Assembly (NCBI RefSeq): GCF_000340215.1
Contig: NW_006921538.1
Location: forward strand, 3,512,372 to 3,576,371
Length of the DNA stretch: 64,000 bases
Source of the DNA: Pseudocercospora fijiensis CIRAD86
Lineage: Eukaryota; Ascomycota; Dothideomycetes; Mycosphaerellales; Mycosphaerellaceae
Direction: 5' to 3'
In this document: positions 20,213 to 30,416 of the stretch, one piece after another
How the letters are laid out: the number at the start of each line of letters is the position of its first letter
Numbering within the stretch: the first letter of the stretch is position 1
Notes under the pieces: generated by a model
Told to the model about the DNA's origin: nothing
Seen by the model: only the letters and a program-made list of their open reading frames with translations
Database searches by the model: none
Made by a program: the position numbers and the translations under genes

Positions 20213-20625
20213 GAAAAGCGTGATTGCGGAGCTAAAAGCCAAGCACGGAGAGCGCGAGAGCATCGAAATGCTCCGAAAACGAGAGTTCTTCGAGCCGTGA
20301 TACGCCAAATTAGCTATCGGACGCAGGGATTTGGGTCCGAGATGATTGAGTCATTCGTGTCTTTCATCGCCAACAGACCCTGACGATGGCAGATAGTTCA
20401 GCGCTGAATGCATACATTGCTGCTGCTCCAATCCCGCCGTGGGCGTGCGCTGGACGGATTACCATGCATTGAGCGTGAGCTTGAAAGCCTGGGCATCTCT
20501 CAGCCGCAGAGTTGTCTTTGCGAGATGGATTTGAGCAGGAAAGAGCGTCTATTGTGTGGAATGGCAGGGTGGAAGGCTCCCGTCATGACTGGGCTGCAGG
20601 TGCTTTCCTCATACCGCACATGTGT
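20213..20625. other. Convergent intergenic region
   Basis: About 410 bp between the 3' ends of the dehydrogenase and the RRM gene. Nothing recognised. Confidence 0.45.
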
Positions 20626-21799
20626 TCACTCTGCACGTCTCCAGCTGCCTCCGAAGTCCCTCGGCGGACCTTGCGGCTTTCTCTGTTCGAAGCGTCCACC
20701 ATTACCACCGCCCTGCTCTCGTCTCGCGCCGCTCCCAGCGCTTGGCGGTGGCGGGCGTGCCATGCGAATCTTATATGCACCCCCCGAAGGCGTCGGTTGA
20801 TTGTCAAGTGTGTCAATTGCATTCTGAGCGTCGTGTGGAGACATCAAATCCACAAAACAGAAATGCTGGTCACCCCCCTGTTCCACTTTGGCTGCGGAAG
20901 GTGTAAAGAGCTTGGTAATGCTGCGAATTTCGTAGCCGGATAGCAATTGTCGGACGTCACTCTCCAGAGCCGCCTGATCCTCATAATGAGGCAGTTGACC
21001 CACGAAGATGCGCGAGGTATCGTTGAGCTGCTCTCTTTCAACCTTGGTTGTCTGGTTGGGTGCTCGGCGCTGCGACAGACGGACGATGTATTTGGCACCG
21101 TAGGGATTTTCCTTGCCGTTGAGAGCTTCTATGGCCTCCTGGGTCTCCAGCGCATTCGACATGTCGACGAAGCAAAAGTGGTGCGATCCTGGGATAGATT
21201 CTTTGGAGGCGTGTGGAGAGATGAGTTTGCTGACTGCCTGGACATTGTACCCCTGGAACAATTCGCGCATCTCAGCATTGAGGGAATCCTGATTGGGAAT
21301 CCTTGGTAGGCCTCCCACCCAGATTCGTCGCTTCTCGTTTTCTGGCGCGCTCCAATGAGTGTGAGCGTCGTCCCGATTCCAACGATCATAAGCATACGAG
21401 GCATCATCTACATCTCTCGAAGGCACCTCCCTCCGCGTCCAGTTGCGATCCCAGACCTTGGTCGGGAGACGCTCCTTGAAAGAGCTCCTTTCCGTCTTGG
21501 GGTTGATGCGAACCGGGCGGCCTCGGATTTCTTGGCCTTGGAGGTTTTCCATCGCGTGGGCGGCTTCCTCCTCGCTGTGGAAATCGACAAAGCAGTAGCT
21601 CGGATTGCGTCCGGTGAAAGGATCGGTGGAGATGTCAATCTTCTTTCTACGAAATGATCAGTCGGGACTTTCGGGAGTCTCAGCGATGCGATGCCACACA
21701 CATGGCGACATTGTTTTGCGAAAAGAAGTTTTCCACGTCACTTTTCTGGGCGACGTAAGGCAAATTGCCCACATAGAGTCGCGCACTCGTTTCTGCCAT
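20626..21799 (-). CDS. RNA-binding protein with three RRM domains
   Basis: Exons 21799-21702 and 21646-20626, intron 55 bp (GTGTGT to TCGTAG), 372 aa. The splice is needed to complete the first RRM: RLYVGNLPY (RNP2) in exon 1 and SYCFVDFHS (RNP1) in exon 2. RRM2 has RIWVGGLPR and HHFCFVDMS; RRM3 has RIFVGQLPH and QHFCFVDLM. The RNP1 sequences in all three carry the C-F-V-D core rather than the more common G-F/Y-G/A-F/Y-V, so they are a related set, probably arising by internal duplication. The C-terminal 40 residues are Gly/Arg/Pro-rich (RGG-like). It should bind single-stranded RNA; the exact role (splicing, mRNA export or stability) cannot be read from sequence. The gene diverges from the SANT-like gene over about 730 bp. 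Confidence 0.85.
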
Positions 21800-22528
21800 A
21801 ACGTTACTGCCAGGCGGCGCGCTGTGGGTGGCGTCGAGGTGGTCGAGTGCTGGCGGCGCGCTTTCGAAGATTTCGTTTCCGTGCAGGATTATTTGGAAAA
21901 TGCAGGTACGAAGCCCAAAATCGGTGGGTCGGGAAGGGGCGCCTCAGCGCCAAGCCTGCAGTAGAATAGCCATTTCCGAACGCCGCAAGAATCACAGGAA
22001 TGACGATCGAGCACCCAACATGGGCGACGCCGAGCCATGATCAATGTGCAGGCACATTCGCATTATTGGTCCGGATGCGGGCACCCCGTCCGGTAAGGTG
22101 AAAGCATCGCTTGGACCTGTCAGGCTGTCAGGTCAGGCAGGAGATGATGGAAGACGGCTCGCGAGAAGCTGTGCGATAGCCTGATCAATCCCGAGGGCAA
22201 GTCCGTGTGGCAGTGTGTTCTAGCTCTCCGTACCAATGTACCACACAGTAGGTCGTTTGACAGCCACTCGGAATGTGGCCTCGATCGAGCAGCGTATGAT
22301 ATCACGTCTCCGCTGCATCTAGCTTTTGTACTGCCAATCCGCTGCAAGAGCGATGCAGCAGTTGGGGAAGCTCTGACCAGCTGTACCCCGGACTTGCCAA
22401 GTTGGCTGAATGATAAATCCGCTGAGCGTTTCCTTCCCTTCCTTTTTCCATCTACACCTACTGTCTACACCTCACCGCGCCACGCGTCACATCTTTCCAC
22501 TACATCTCATCTCATCTCACCGACCAGT
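21800..22528. promoter_or_regulatory. Divergent promoter region with CT-rich tract
   Basis: Intergenic stretch between two divergent starts. The last 100 bp before the ATG at 22529 are strongly pyrimidine-rich (TTTCCTTCCCTTCCTTTTTCC at about 22431-22451 and CATCTCATCTCATCTC at about 22504-22519), typical of filamentous fungal core promoters. An open frame extends upstream of the chosen ATG but is not protein-like. Confidence 0.5.
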
Positions 22529-24088
22529 ATGAGGTTCGCAGTCAAAGTTATGCGGCCTGTGCCGCCCAGCGCGGTCTTCTCAGCCACCACGCCCTTGACG
22601 CCGCTGTCATCCGCCCCGAACGGCTCAATGCCATCCGACGCCGTCCACACCCTCGCAGTGCCCGGCAAAGGAAATGTGACCATCACCGACCTCATTCACG
22701 CCACCGAGCAACGCTTCCGACAGTTATACGGCGACGATGTCATCAAGGGCCTAGTCTTTGGCACGACATTGAAGGGATCGCTCGGAGAAGACTTCCTACC
22801 CACAGACGAGCTGATCGATCTATTCGAGGGAGAAGGGGAGCGAGATAAAATCCAGCTGTATCTGTATCTGGAGGAGGCCAAAAGCAACGGAAGTAACTCC
22901 AAGAAGCGGAAGCGCGACGAAGAGTCGGAGATGGAGATGGGTGCCGAAGCCAAGCGTGTCAAAGGGAAGCGCGTGGTCAGCTCAGTGCAGGCGAAGTCGA
23001 ACGCATCGAAGCCAGATTGGACTGCGGAAGAGGACGAGGTGATTCGAAATGGTGTGCGAAGAGGTTGGAATAGCACGAAGATCGCTCAGTCGCTCGATGG
23101 TGGCCTACGCACCGCGGGAGCAGTGCGCGGCCGCAAGGCCGTGCTCATGAAACGGAAGCCCAATCTTCACTCTTTTCCTTCGCCGCTCCGTGGTGCGCCC
23201 GCGGCCACGCCAGCCAGTAGCAATGTCGTGGCTTCGACGCCGCCCCCAGTTGTTGAAGCGCTGCCGCTCGCCGCCGCCAATGCGACAGCGCAACCCGAGG
23301 GCAATGCCGTCGTTGTGACAAGTCCAACACGTCCGAGAAAAGGCGACATGTTCAGCGATCGCACCGACGAGGAGCGCTGGGCAGAAGCATACGAAGGCGC
23401 CAAGGGCGATTCCGACAAAGCACGCCACTTATTCAACGTGATCCTCAACCGGGAGGCCATGCTCAACGCCGTGATGCGCGAGGATCACCCCGAGATCGAG
23501 AGGCTCAAGGCTCAGCGAAACCGATTGAAACGTGAGCGAAATGAATTCGTTGGCGCAGCAACCCCAAGCCGCCATAATCCACTGGCCGGGCACGTACAGC
23601 TACCCAACAATTCTGAAGCAGCCGACGAAGAGGTTGTGCGACACGATGACTACTCCACGGGAGACGAAGGCAAGGCAAACAGCATGAGCATGTGGGACAC
23701 TAGCGAGGACGAGATGGAGGACGATGAAGATGACTCAGAAGGACTTTCGGAAGAAGACGTGGACTTTGTGGATGGACCGGGCAAGATTCTCAAGGAGGAG
23801 GAAGATGATGAGGAGGTCAAGGAAGCTTCCAAAAACTCTGCAGAGCCAAGCCAACAGAGTGCCGCTTCGGTGGATCACGAGCCGGAGGCAAATGCAGGAG
23901 CGAAGGTGGTCAAGCAGGAAGAGGCTGAGCACGACGGGATCAAGAATTTTGCCGCAAATTTCCACCCAACTCCTCCACGGCCACGGCCAGTCCCGGAGAC
24001 AGCGGAGGAAGCGCGTGCAAGGCTCATGAAACTGGCTTGCCCTTACGATGATGATGATGAGAGCTCGGAGTCGAGTGACAGCGATTAA
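22529..24088 (+). CDS. SANT/Myb-like acidic nuclear protein (519 aa)
   Basis: I do not recognise the full protein. I chose the ATG at 22529 because a CT-rich promoter tract ends just before it and conserved-looking sequence starts there (MRFAVKVMRP). The N-terminal 110 residues look folded and ubiquitin-like in pattern (GNVTITDLIHATEQRF, DKIQLYLYLEE). A basic nuclear signal KKRKRDEE follows. At about residues 165-210 there is a SANT/Myb-like helix set (PDWTAEEDEVIRNGVRRGW, then STKIAQSL and RGRKAVLMKR). A later region (ERWAEAYEGAKGDSDKARHLFNVILNRE) is helical. From about residue 390 to the end the protein is very acidic (EDEMEDDEDDSEG). A chromatin or transcription role is inferred from the SANT-like motif and composition only. 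Confidence 0.65.
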   Translation: MRFAVKVMRPVPPSAVFSATTPLTPLSSAPNGSMPSDAVHTLAVPGKGNVTITDLIHATEQRFRQLYGDDVIKGLVFGTTLKGSLGEDFLPTDELIDLFEGEGERDKIQLYLYLEEAKSNGSNSKKRKRDEESEMEMGAEAKRVKGKRVVSSVQAKSNASKPDWTAEEDEVIRNGVRRGWNSTKIAQSLDGGLRTAGAVRGRKAVLMKRKPNLHSFPSPLRGAPAATPASSNVVASTPPPVVEALPLAAANATAQPEGNAVVVTSPTRPRKGDMFSDRTDEERWAEAYEGAKGDSDKARHLFNVILNREAMLNAVMREDHPEIERLKAQRNRLKRERNEFVGAATPSRHNPLAGHVQLPNNSEAADEEVVRHDDYSTGDEGKANSMSMWDTSEDEMEDDEDDSEGLSEEDVDFVDGPGKILKEEEDDEEVKEASKNSAEPSQQSAASVDHEPEANAGAKVVKQEEAEHDGIKNFAANFHPTPPRPRPVPETAEEARARLMKLACPYDDDDESSESSDSD

Positions 24089-25057
24089 ATTGCATGATTC
24101 GCGGCTGCTATATCTTAACTGTACAGTATTGTAATCGCTGTAGTCAGTAATTGAATGGAATGGACCAGTGTGTACAAAGAATTCCTTTTCTAGCGCCTGA
24201 TCATGGAGCTGGAGTTTCGACCAGCACAAACTAATACAGAGTGGCTATAGAGCGACAGGCTAGGTGACCAACCCAATTCCACCTAAAACTGCTCGAGCCA
24301 GTACCGTCACCTCCATTTCTAGTGCCTCATTATGGAGCTGGAGTTTGGACCAGCACAAGCTAATACAGAGTGACTATGGAGCGACAGGCTAGGTGACCAA
24401 CCCAATTCCACCTGAAAGTGCTCGAACCCGTACCGTTACATCCATTTCTAGCATACAAGAGCGAAGGTTTCGTTTCACGACGCTCCTGAGACGCACAAAA
24501 TGAGTCTGTTGAATGATTTGGAGGCATGACTCGAAGAATCCGATGTTCACTTGCGCCTACCAAGTGTGCAATGGCTTCAATGGTCATCAGTGCATCAAAC
24601 GACCGCGTGTCGCCTTGGACGGCGCCCGTGGGTTGAACGGGAATGGAGGAGCGTGTGGGGTGTCTGATTCATTGTCTTCACCAGACCATGAGTGACTGGC
24701 AAATCTGTACAAGGACAGGATTCATGGTCGCAAATAGAAGATGATCGCATTCCTGGTTACGGGTATGACTGAGAGGTGAGCCGTCTCTTCATGCCCTGCC
24801 CGCCTTGAGCGGCAAGTATGGCTAGATGAGTCCAAGTGCGACCTCGCATTCATGGCTATCAAGGTTGCTCTGAAATCCGGACCTCAATCGCATTTGCGTC
24901 AGGTACAGCTCCGACAGTGTTTTTGCTGTAGGCATGATCCTGAAAGCAGGGTCGGAGATCTCGTCCAGATTTTCAGAAACAATCTCCAAAAAGCCGTTCG
25001 CGTTCATTGTCTGACAAAATTCGGAGGTTAGCCTTGAACTCCTCATCAGTATAGCTT
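24089..25057. other. Intergenic region with a tandem duplication
   Basis: About 970 bp with no gene I can support. It contains the 129-bp tandem repeat listed separately. An open frame on the minus strand (25061-24822) has no recognisable domain and follows the decarboxylase pseudogene; it may be more of that decayed gene or chance. Confidence 0.4.
24187..24454. repeat. Two tandem 129-bp copies plus a partial third
   Basis: The segment beginning TTTCTAGCGCCTGATCATGG at 24187 recurs at 24316 with about a dozen substitutions, and the first ten bases begin again at 24445. Shared landmarks in both copies are GGAGCTGGAGTTT, GACCAGCACAA, AATACAGAGTG and GCGACAGGCTAGGTGACC. Both copies have the same length, so divergence is by substitution only. 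Confidence 0.9.
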
Positions 25058-25060
25058 TCA

Positions 25061-26768
25061 CATTGCCCTCAAAGCGTCTTCAGCAATGGATACATCCTCA
25101 GGACTCAGCAGCAAATCAATCATCTTCAAACCTTTGATCTGCTCGTCTTGCAACATCTCTTCCAGCTCAGCCCAACTCGTCGCCCTCCTTGACCAATATT
25201 GCATAATCAGTATCATCAGTTCTCCCGCCCATGAAGTTTGCAGCCTCAGTATACCGCCACTCTGGCACATCTTTGTGCTGCGCATCCAAGCCGTGCAAAA
25301 GCCTCTCGTATGTATAGCCTGCATTGTTGCTCATGAAGATTGTGACGTCCAACTTATACCGAATGATGTCTGAGATGAATTGGCAAGTGACCTGGAAACT
25401 CCCATCTCCCTCAAATGACACCGTGCGTCCAGGAATGTTAAGATCGCATTTGGCGGCAGCGACACCCTGAGCTGCAGGAAGCATATGCCCAATACTGCAC
25501 CAGATGCCCGACGCGATGACTTGGACTTTGTCGGGAAGTGAAATGTCGCGACCGCCGGAGTGGGGTGCCATTTGCAAGGAGTACAGTATCGTTGGACCTG
25601 AGCCATGAGGACATGCGGGACCAGAACGAGTCTTGAGATATAAGGGATGATGGGGAGGGTGATGAAATGCAGTTGATTCTGCTCGTCTGGACACAATATT
25701 TCGTAGGCTGCTCGATCTTCAGTCCTTTGATCAAGCTCTGTAGGAGCGCTTTCCCTGGTACACGGTAGACTCTCCCGCCAATGCTCACGCTGTCAAGGAT
25801 GAGGGATATGGTCACTTCAGGATCCGGGACTGCGCTCCAAGCAGCCGTGTTGGTATCACTCAAAATTGGTCCAAAAAGCAGAACAAAGTCTGCCGACTTG
25901 CTTGGTTCTGTGGGACCGCTGCGCGGAGTGGTCCATGATGAGTGAGACTCATCAATGAGGCCTTTACAAGCGGCGAACAAGTTGCAGGCATGCTTGTCAG
26001 TCTCACAAGTTCATTGACTTCAGTGGCCATGTCGAATTGATAGGCGAGTCCGTCGGTTCAGAGGGCGCTTGGCGGCTCTGAGCCTGGCAATAATAATTGG
26101 AACGAGATCTGCTTCTCCTGGCGCGGTAGATCTGGTCTTGTCGACCTTGAGAGTTCTGTGAAGCCGCTTGATCGGTATCGTCGTGCTCAATGTCGCTGGG
26201 AACATTGACATAGACCGGCTGGCTGTGTAGTACGCATTGCTCGAGCGCTCTGTCGTACCGATCTGCCGCTTCGTCAGTGTCATCAGAAGAGAGATCTGCT
26301 TGCGCGCGTGTAATTTGTTTTGCCATGTCTGCATATATATGGAGTTGTCCATCGCCTCAGGTATTATGTATGCATGCTCCCGGTGAATTTACCACTGCAC
26401 TCTTGAAGGCGTGCCTACCACGTGGATAACAGGAACGCAACGCTCTCTGCATAGCTTCCCGCGACAGCATTAATGGCCGACAGTTCGCCCACGTCGTATG
26501 TGGTGAAGAATGCTCCAACCCTAGGCCCAGCAATGAGGTTACGTCTGGCCAAAGCTGCCGCTCGTGCGTAGCCGTCTGCTGCATAGCCGGCGCAGAACTC
26601 GTTCCCATTTCCTATCCATCGCGGCACCCCTGGCTGTATTCGTGTGTTCGAGCTCAGGCCGCCAAGAGCGCGGAGCACGAAGTCTCCCGGAACTCCATGG
26701 ACTGATCTGCAATTCAGCTGGACCAGGCGCCGAAACAGGAATTCCGCAAATGGAATTGTGCTGGGCAT
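25061..26768 (-). pseudogene. Pyruvate decarboxylase-like ThDP enzyme, decayed
   Basis: Pieces of a fungal pyruvate decarboxylase can be followed along the minus strand in changing frames. The N-terminal domain starts at 26768 ([43 protein letters not shown]). Then [11 protein letters not shown] in another frame, a stop before GDGQLHIYADMAKQIT, QPVYVNVPSDI, ACKGLIDES, ADFVLLFGPILSDTNT, and the thiamine-diphosphate domain GHMLPAAQG with FEGDGSFQ and FMSNNAGYTYER (GDG...NN motif). The last recognisable piece is AELEEMLQDEQ near 25160. Breaks lie near 26425, 26365 (stop), 26185, 25975, 25566 and 25180. Intact enzymes convert pyruvate to acetaldehyde and CO2 in fermentation. With about six lesions, many of them single-base shifts, it cannot make the enzyme. 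The mutations are not mainly C-to-T, so this looks like neutral decay rather than RIP. Confidence 0.8.
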
Positions 26769-26903
26769 TGCAATTTCACATTAAGTGGTCGACGTCGAAG
26801 ACATGAGATGTCGACGTGTGAATTTCCCACGTCATCTGGTCATGTCAGCAAGGTTGGCAAGGAACGGGAAGCTGCAGCGGCGATGACAATAATGATCTCT
26901 CAC

Positions 26904-28466
26904 TCACATCCTGTTCACTCTCCTGCCACGACCTGGTCTTCTGCCTCTTTCCTCTTCCACATCCTCCACCTCGTCCTTTCCTTTCTCCAAGACCTCCCAC
27001 GGTTGCATTCCCCAGTCTGCCACATCGTACCAATCTTCCCCATCACTCATCTCTGTCACCATATTGCCTTTGCCATCCGGCACAAGATGCCCCTCCGCCT
27101 TGCAACCGCGATACACGTCATGGCGAAGTCTGTCCGCTTTCTGTAATCCCGCATGCAATGATTCGAGTGAGCGCACGATCTGCTCTTGCTTCTGAACGTA
27201 TTGAAACAACAGCTTGCGAGTCTCCTCTGCTTCATGCGCGGGGAGTCCAATGTCGCGATCGGCGAGAGCTGAGGACGGAGGAACGAACCAGGGATGCACC
27301 GCGGGAACGGAGGCGGAGTCGCTGGGTGACGGGGACGGTGTGCGATTGCTTCGTTCGGCTGGTGAGCGCGCCCTTCTTCTTGTCATCATCGCGTGTGTGC
27401 TGCCGCCGTTCGATTGAGATGCCGTTTCGGAGTTCGCTTCTCGTTCTGCGAGATCTGTAACGGCGGGGTTGGGCGCCTGTGCGAAATCTCCATTCTCTCC
27501 TGCAGAGCGATCAGGAGCTCCCTCGGTGGGTACTGGTGGATCACCTCCTTCGCCCTCGCCATCGCCCTCGCCCTTGGGGACATCTGCATGAGTTTCTCGC
27601 TCATTCGCAATACCATTGTCGTCGGTGGGCTCTTGACCTGAGACCGCTACTGCCTCTCCCTCCCCAGCCATATCGTTGGTTTCCACGCCTTCCATTGCCT
27701 CGCCCTGCTCCTGCTCCTGGTGCTCGAGAGGTGCTTGCTTCTGGGGATCCAGGGCACCTTCACTCTCGCTGGTGCCATTCTCCAGCGGATGAATTGGCGG
27801 GGGTCCTAGCTCTAGCATGGGCTGGTCAGTAATAATGCTCGGCACCGCGCTCTGGTCGCCGACGCTGGCTTGATCGGAATCGGGAAGGAGCGAGCGGTCG
27901 TAGTCTGTCTCAAAGGTTTCGCAATTCACCCAGTCCGAATCCCCCCTCAGTCGCTGTAGCAATCGCTTGGCTTTCCACAGACTGGCAAGCTCTCGTCGTA
28001 GCATGTCCAGCGACTCCTCGGCCATCTGTGTGAGTGCCTTGCTCTTGTACGGAATGCTCAGACTGGGGTGGTTTTCGAGCTCGGCAGGCGTCGTCAAAGG
28101 TCGCAACAATTGGTGCAGCTGCACTTCTGCGAAAGGGTCGTTGCGAGCAGGTTCGCCATAGCGTTCCGCTTCATGGTCGGATGCGGTAGGCGAGTAGACA
28201 TCGCCGTCATCGTCCAGCAGCGGTGGCTTGGTAGAAATGGTGTAGCGCGAGTAGCCCGCGTGGTTGACCTGTCTCCTGTATGAGAGACCTCCTGTATCGT
28301 CTAAGGAGTCTTGCTGGACAGCAGATGCCCCTCGTTTCAGCTTATTGCCGCGGTTGGTGTGGTGCTGGATTTCCGTATCGCTGCCGCTGTCGTTGCTCGG
28401 CCTCCGCTTCATCGCGAGCTTCATGGCCCGAATAGTCTCCTTGATCAATGCCTCCTGCCGCGCCAT
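26904..28466 (-). CDS. RXT2-like subunit of the Rpd3L histone deacetylase complex
   Basis: A 520-residue single-exon protein. I chose the ATG at 28466 (MARQEALIKETIRAMK) because the longer open frame adds 88 residues that overlap the divergent gene's promoter. The N-terminal RXT2 region is visible at about residues 35-165: NRGNKLKRGA, YRRQVNHAGYSRYTIS, PPLLDDDGDVY, HQLLRPLTTPAELENHPSLSIPY and LWKAKRLLQRLRGDSDWVNCE. The middle is a long acidic, Gln/Glu/Gly-rich disordered stretch. A C-terminal conserved part (LLFQYVQKQEQIVRSLESL, DRLRHDVYRGCKAEGH) is a predicted coiled coil. The end is Arg-rich (RGRRPGRGRR). In yeast Rxt2 belongs to the large Rpd3 deacetylase complex that represses transcription. 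It is divergent from SRP40 with 252 bp between starts, so both share a promoter region. Confidence 0.68.
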   Translation of the reverse strand: MARQEALIKETIRAMKLAMKRRPSNDSGSDTEIQHHTNRGNKLKRGASAVQQDSLDDTGGLSYRRQVNHAGYSRYTISTKPPLLDDDGDVYSPTASDHEAERYGEPARNDPFAEVQLHQLLRPLTTPAELENHPSLSIPYKSKALTQMAEESLDMLRRELASLWKAKRLLQRLRGDSDWVNCETFETDYDRSLLPDSDQASVGDQSAVPSIITDQPMLELGPPPIHPLENGTSESEGALDPQKQAPLEHQEQEQGEAMEGVETNDMAGEGEAVAVSGQEPTDDNGIANERETHADVPKGEGDGEGEGGDPPVPTEGAPDRSAGENGDFAQAPNPAVTDLAEREANSETASQSNGGSTHAMMTRRRARSPAERSNRTPSPSPSDSASVPAVHPWFVPPSSALADRDIGLPAHEAEETRKLLFQYVQKQEQIVRSLESLHAGLQKADRLRHDVYRGCKAEGHLVPDGKGNMVTEMSDGEDWYDVADWGMQPWEVLEKGKDEVEDVEEERGRRPGRGRRVNRM

Positions 28467-28718
28467 CCTTGATGGGTGTAGAAAGTGGCATATAGCGGTT
28501 TCTTCAAGGATATGATCGCGGACAGCAGGAGGAGCAGAGGTGAGTGACGCGCCTGGCCCGAAGACGGAAGGTATGCCGACGCGGATCCCACGAAAATGGT
28601 CAATGCGCACAAAATATCCACATCGACGCGGAAGTTCTCGACTCGAAGTGAAGTGAAGGCGACCAGCACATCGACGCATACCATACGGAGACCACATTCC
28701 GCCAGCCAAAGCAGCGCC

Positions 28719-30109
28719 ATGGCTGATCAACAGCTACCGGATGGCTTGTGGCCACACCACACTCCTGCCCCGAAACTCCCCAAAATTCTAGCCCAGATTT
28801 CGAAATTTTTGGGCGATTTGGGCTACTCGAAGACGGTCGCCAGCCTCGACAAGGACGCAGCGAAGAATGGAGTCCCGAGGCCCAGCGAATCTAATGGGGC
28901 TGAATCACTCATGAACTACTACCAACCAACAACACCGCCGACCACGGGAGGAGCTACCGACGACTCCAGCGACTCGTCAAGCTCTGATTCCGAAAGTGGA
29001 AGCGGGAGCGAGGACGACTCCGAGCGAGACGCCACAGAAGGTGTGCTTGTGGATGTGGAGGCGGAAGAAACTAGTGATGACGACGCGGATGAGAAGAGCG
29101 ATTCGGAAAGCAGCAGTGGCTCTAGCGACTCAGACAGCGACAGCTCCTCTGTCAGCGAACCCAAAGCTGGCTCAAAACGCAAGCGTGTGGCGACTCCACC
29201 TTCCTCCGACGACAGTTCATCTTCCAGCTCGAATGAGTCCACGAGCGACTCAGACGACGGTGATGCTCGACCCACCAAGAGGACGAAAGTCCACCCTGTT
29301 ATCTCTTCATCAGACAGCGGTAGCGAGTCCTCGAGCAGCTCCGACAGCGAGTCTTCGAGCTCCGATTCCGACTCCGACTCCGAACCGGTATCATCATCTC
29401 CAAAGAAGGAGAAGAAGGTTAGGAAAGAACCAGTGATTAAAGAGGAGAAGCCAGATGCATCTGTCCGAAAGGCATTCGTAGCGATCAGCCGAAAAGAAGC
29501 GAAGAAGGACGGTAGCCAGTCGTCAGCAACACTCGATACTGAATCTGCCGGCGAGACACCAGGAGAGAGTGAGGAGAACTCCGGCATGCATCCAGACCGG
29601 CTCAAACGAATGCCCAAGCAGAAGACTGCTACCGCCATCGTTGACGGCAAGAAGAAGCAAGTGCCTTTCTCCCGCATCCCTACCGACCAATACGTGGACC
29701 CACGCTTCGCCAGCAATGAATACGTCTCCAACGACTACGCCGATCGAGCATACCAGGACTTGGTGGTCACAAAGGGCAAGGGCTTCACGAAGGAGAAGAA
29801 CAAGAAGAAGAGAGGTAAGCACCATCCAACCGCTAGCGTCAGATCCCGGCGCTCAATTGGCGTACTGGTCTGGACCAAGAGTATAGCTGGGCTCTGTCTT
29901 CACCTCCAGTCGAGGATGATCACTCCATCCCAGACCGCTGGCAATGAATTTGATTTCAAAGATGATCTTGGGCATTTTGGTGCGGGATCTGGCTTCAATC
30001 CGATGTCTGGGAAACTCTCACTTAGCGACTGAGACTGACTTGTTCTGCAGGCGCGTACCGTGGTGGAGCCATCGACCTTACTCCGAAGGGCATCAAATTC
30101 GACGACTAG
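28719..30109 (+). CDS. SRP40/Nopp140-type nucleolar phosphoprotein
   Basis: Exons 28719-29814 and 30051-30109, intron 236 bp (GTAAGC to CTGCAG), 384 aa. The last exon completes the family's C-terminal signature: KGKGFTKEKNKKKRG is joined to AYRGGAIDLTPKGIKF. The N-terminus holds a LisH-like helix (LPKILAQISKFLGDLGYSKT). The middle 200 residues are the typical serine/acidic tracts (SSDSSSSDSESGSGSEDD and similar) separated by basic stretches; these are casein kinase 2 targets in relatives. Before the C-terminal domain is PFSRIPTDQYVDPRFASNEY. The family chaperones snoRNPs and connects the nucleolus with Cajal-body-like structures. The intron is much longer than others in this window (others 45-90 bp) and its sequence stays open in one frame until a stop at 30030. 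Confidence 0.87.
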
Positions 30110-30416
30110 ATTCCTGCATGGAGACCTGTAATGGGGTTGGAAGCGACGCAGATGCTGTACAGTTTTTCCTGAGCATCTAGATACCCAAAAGCAGCTTCGC
30201 GAAAGTTTTCCTTGATCGTAGCTCCGTAAAGACTCCGTATCCTGCCCGCTTGAGCCGCTGATTATTACGCTGACATGAAGTGAAGCGCAAAGACCGCAAT
30301 ATGACTGATGTTTGGCGCTCTGAATGAGGCGCAACAACTCGCACTCTATTTATTGCTACTTTCTTCAGGGCGCAGTGGAACATCGACAGCGCCACTTCCA
30401 AGTACAGGACGGAAAC
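30110..30416. other. Intergenic region, no gene recognised
   Basis: Between SRP40 and the monooxygenase pseudogene. Nothing recognised. Confidence 0.4.
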
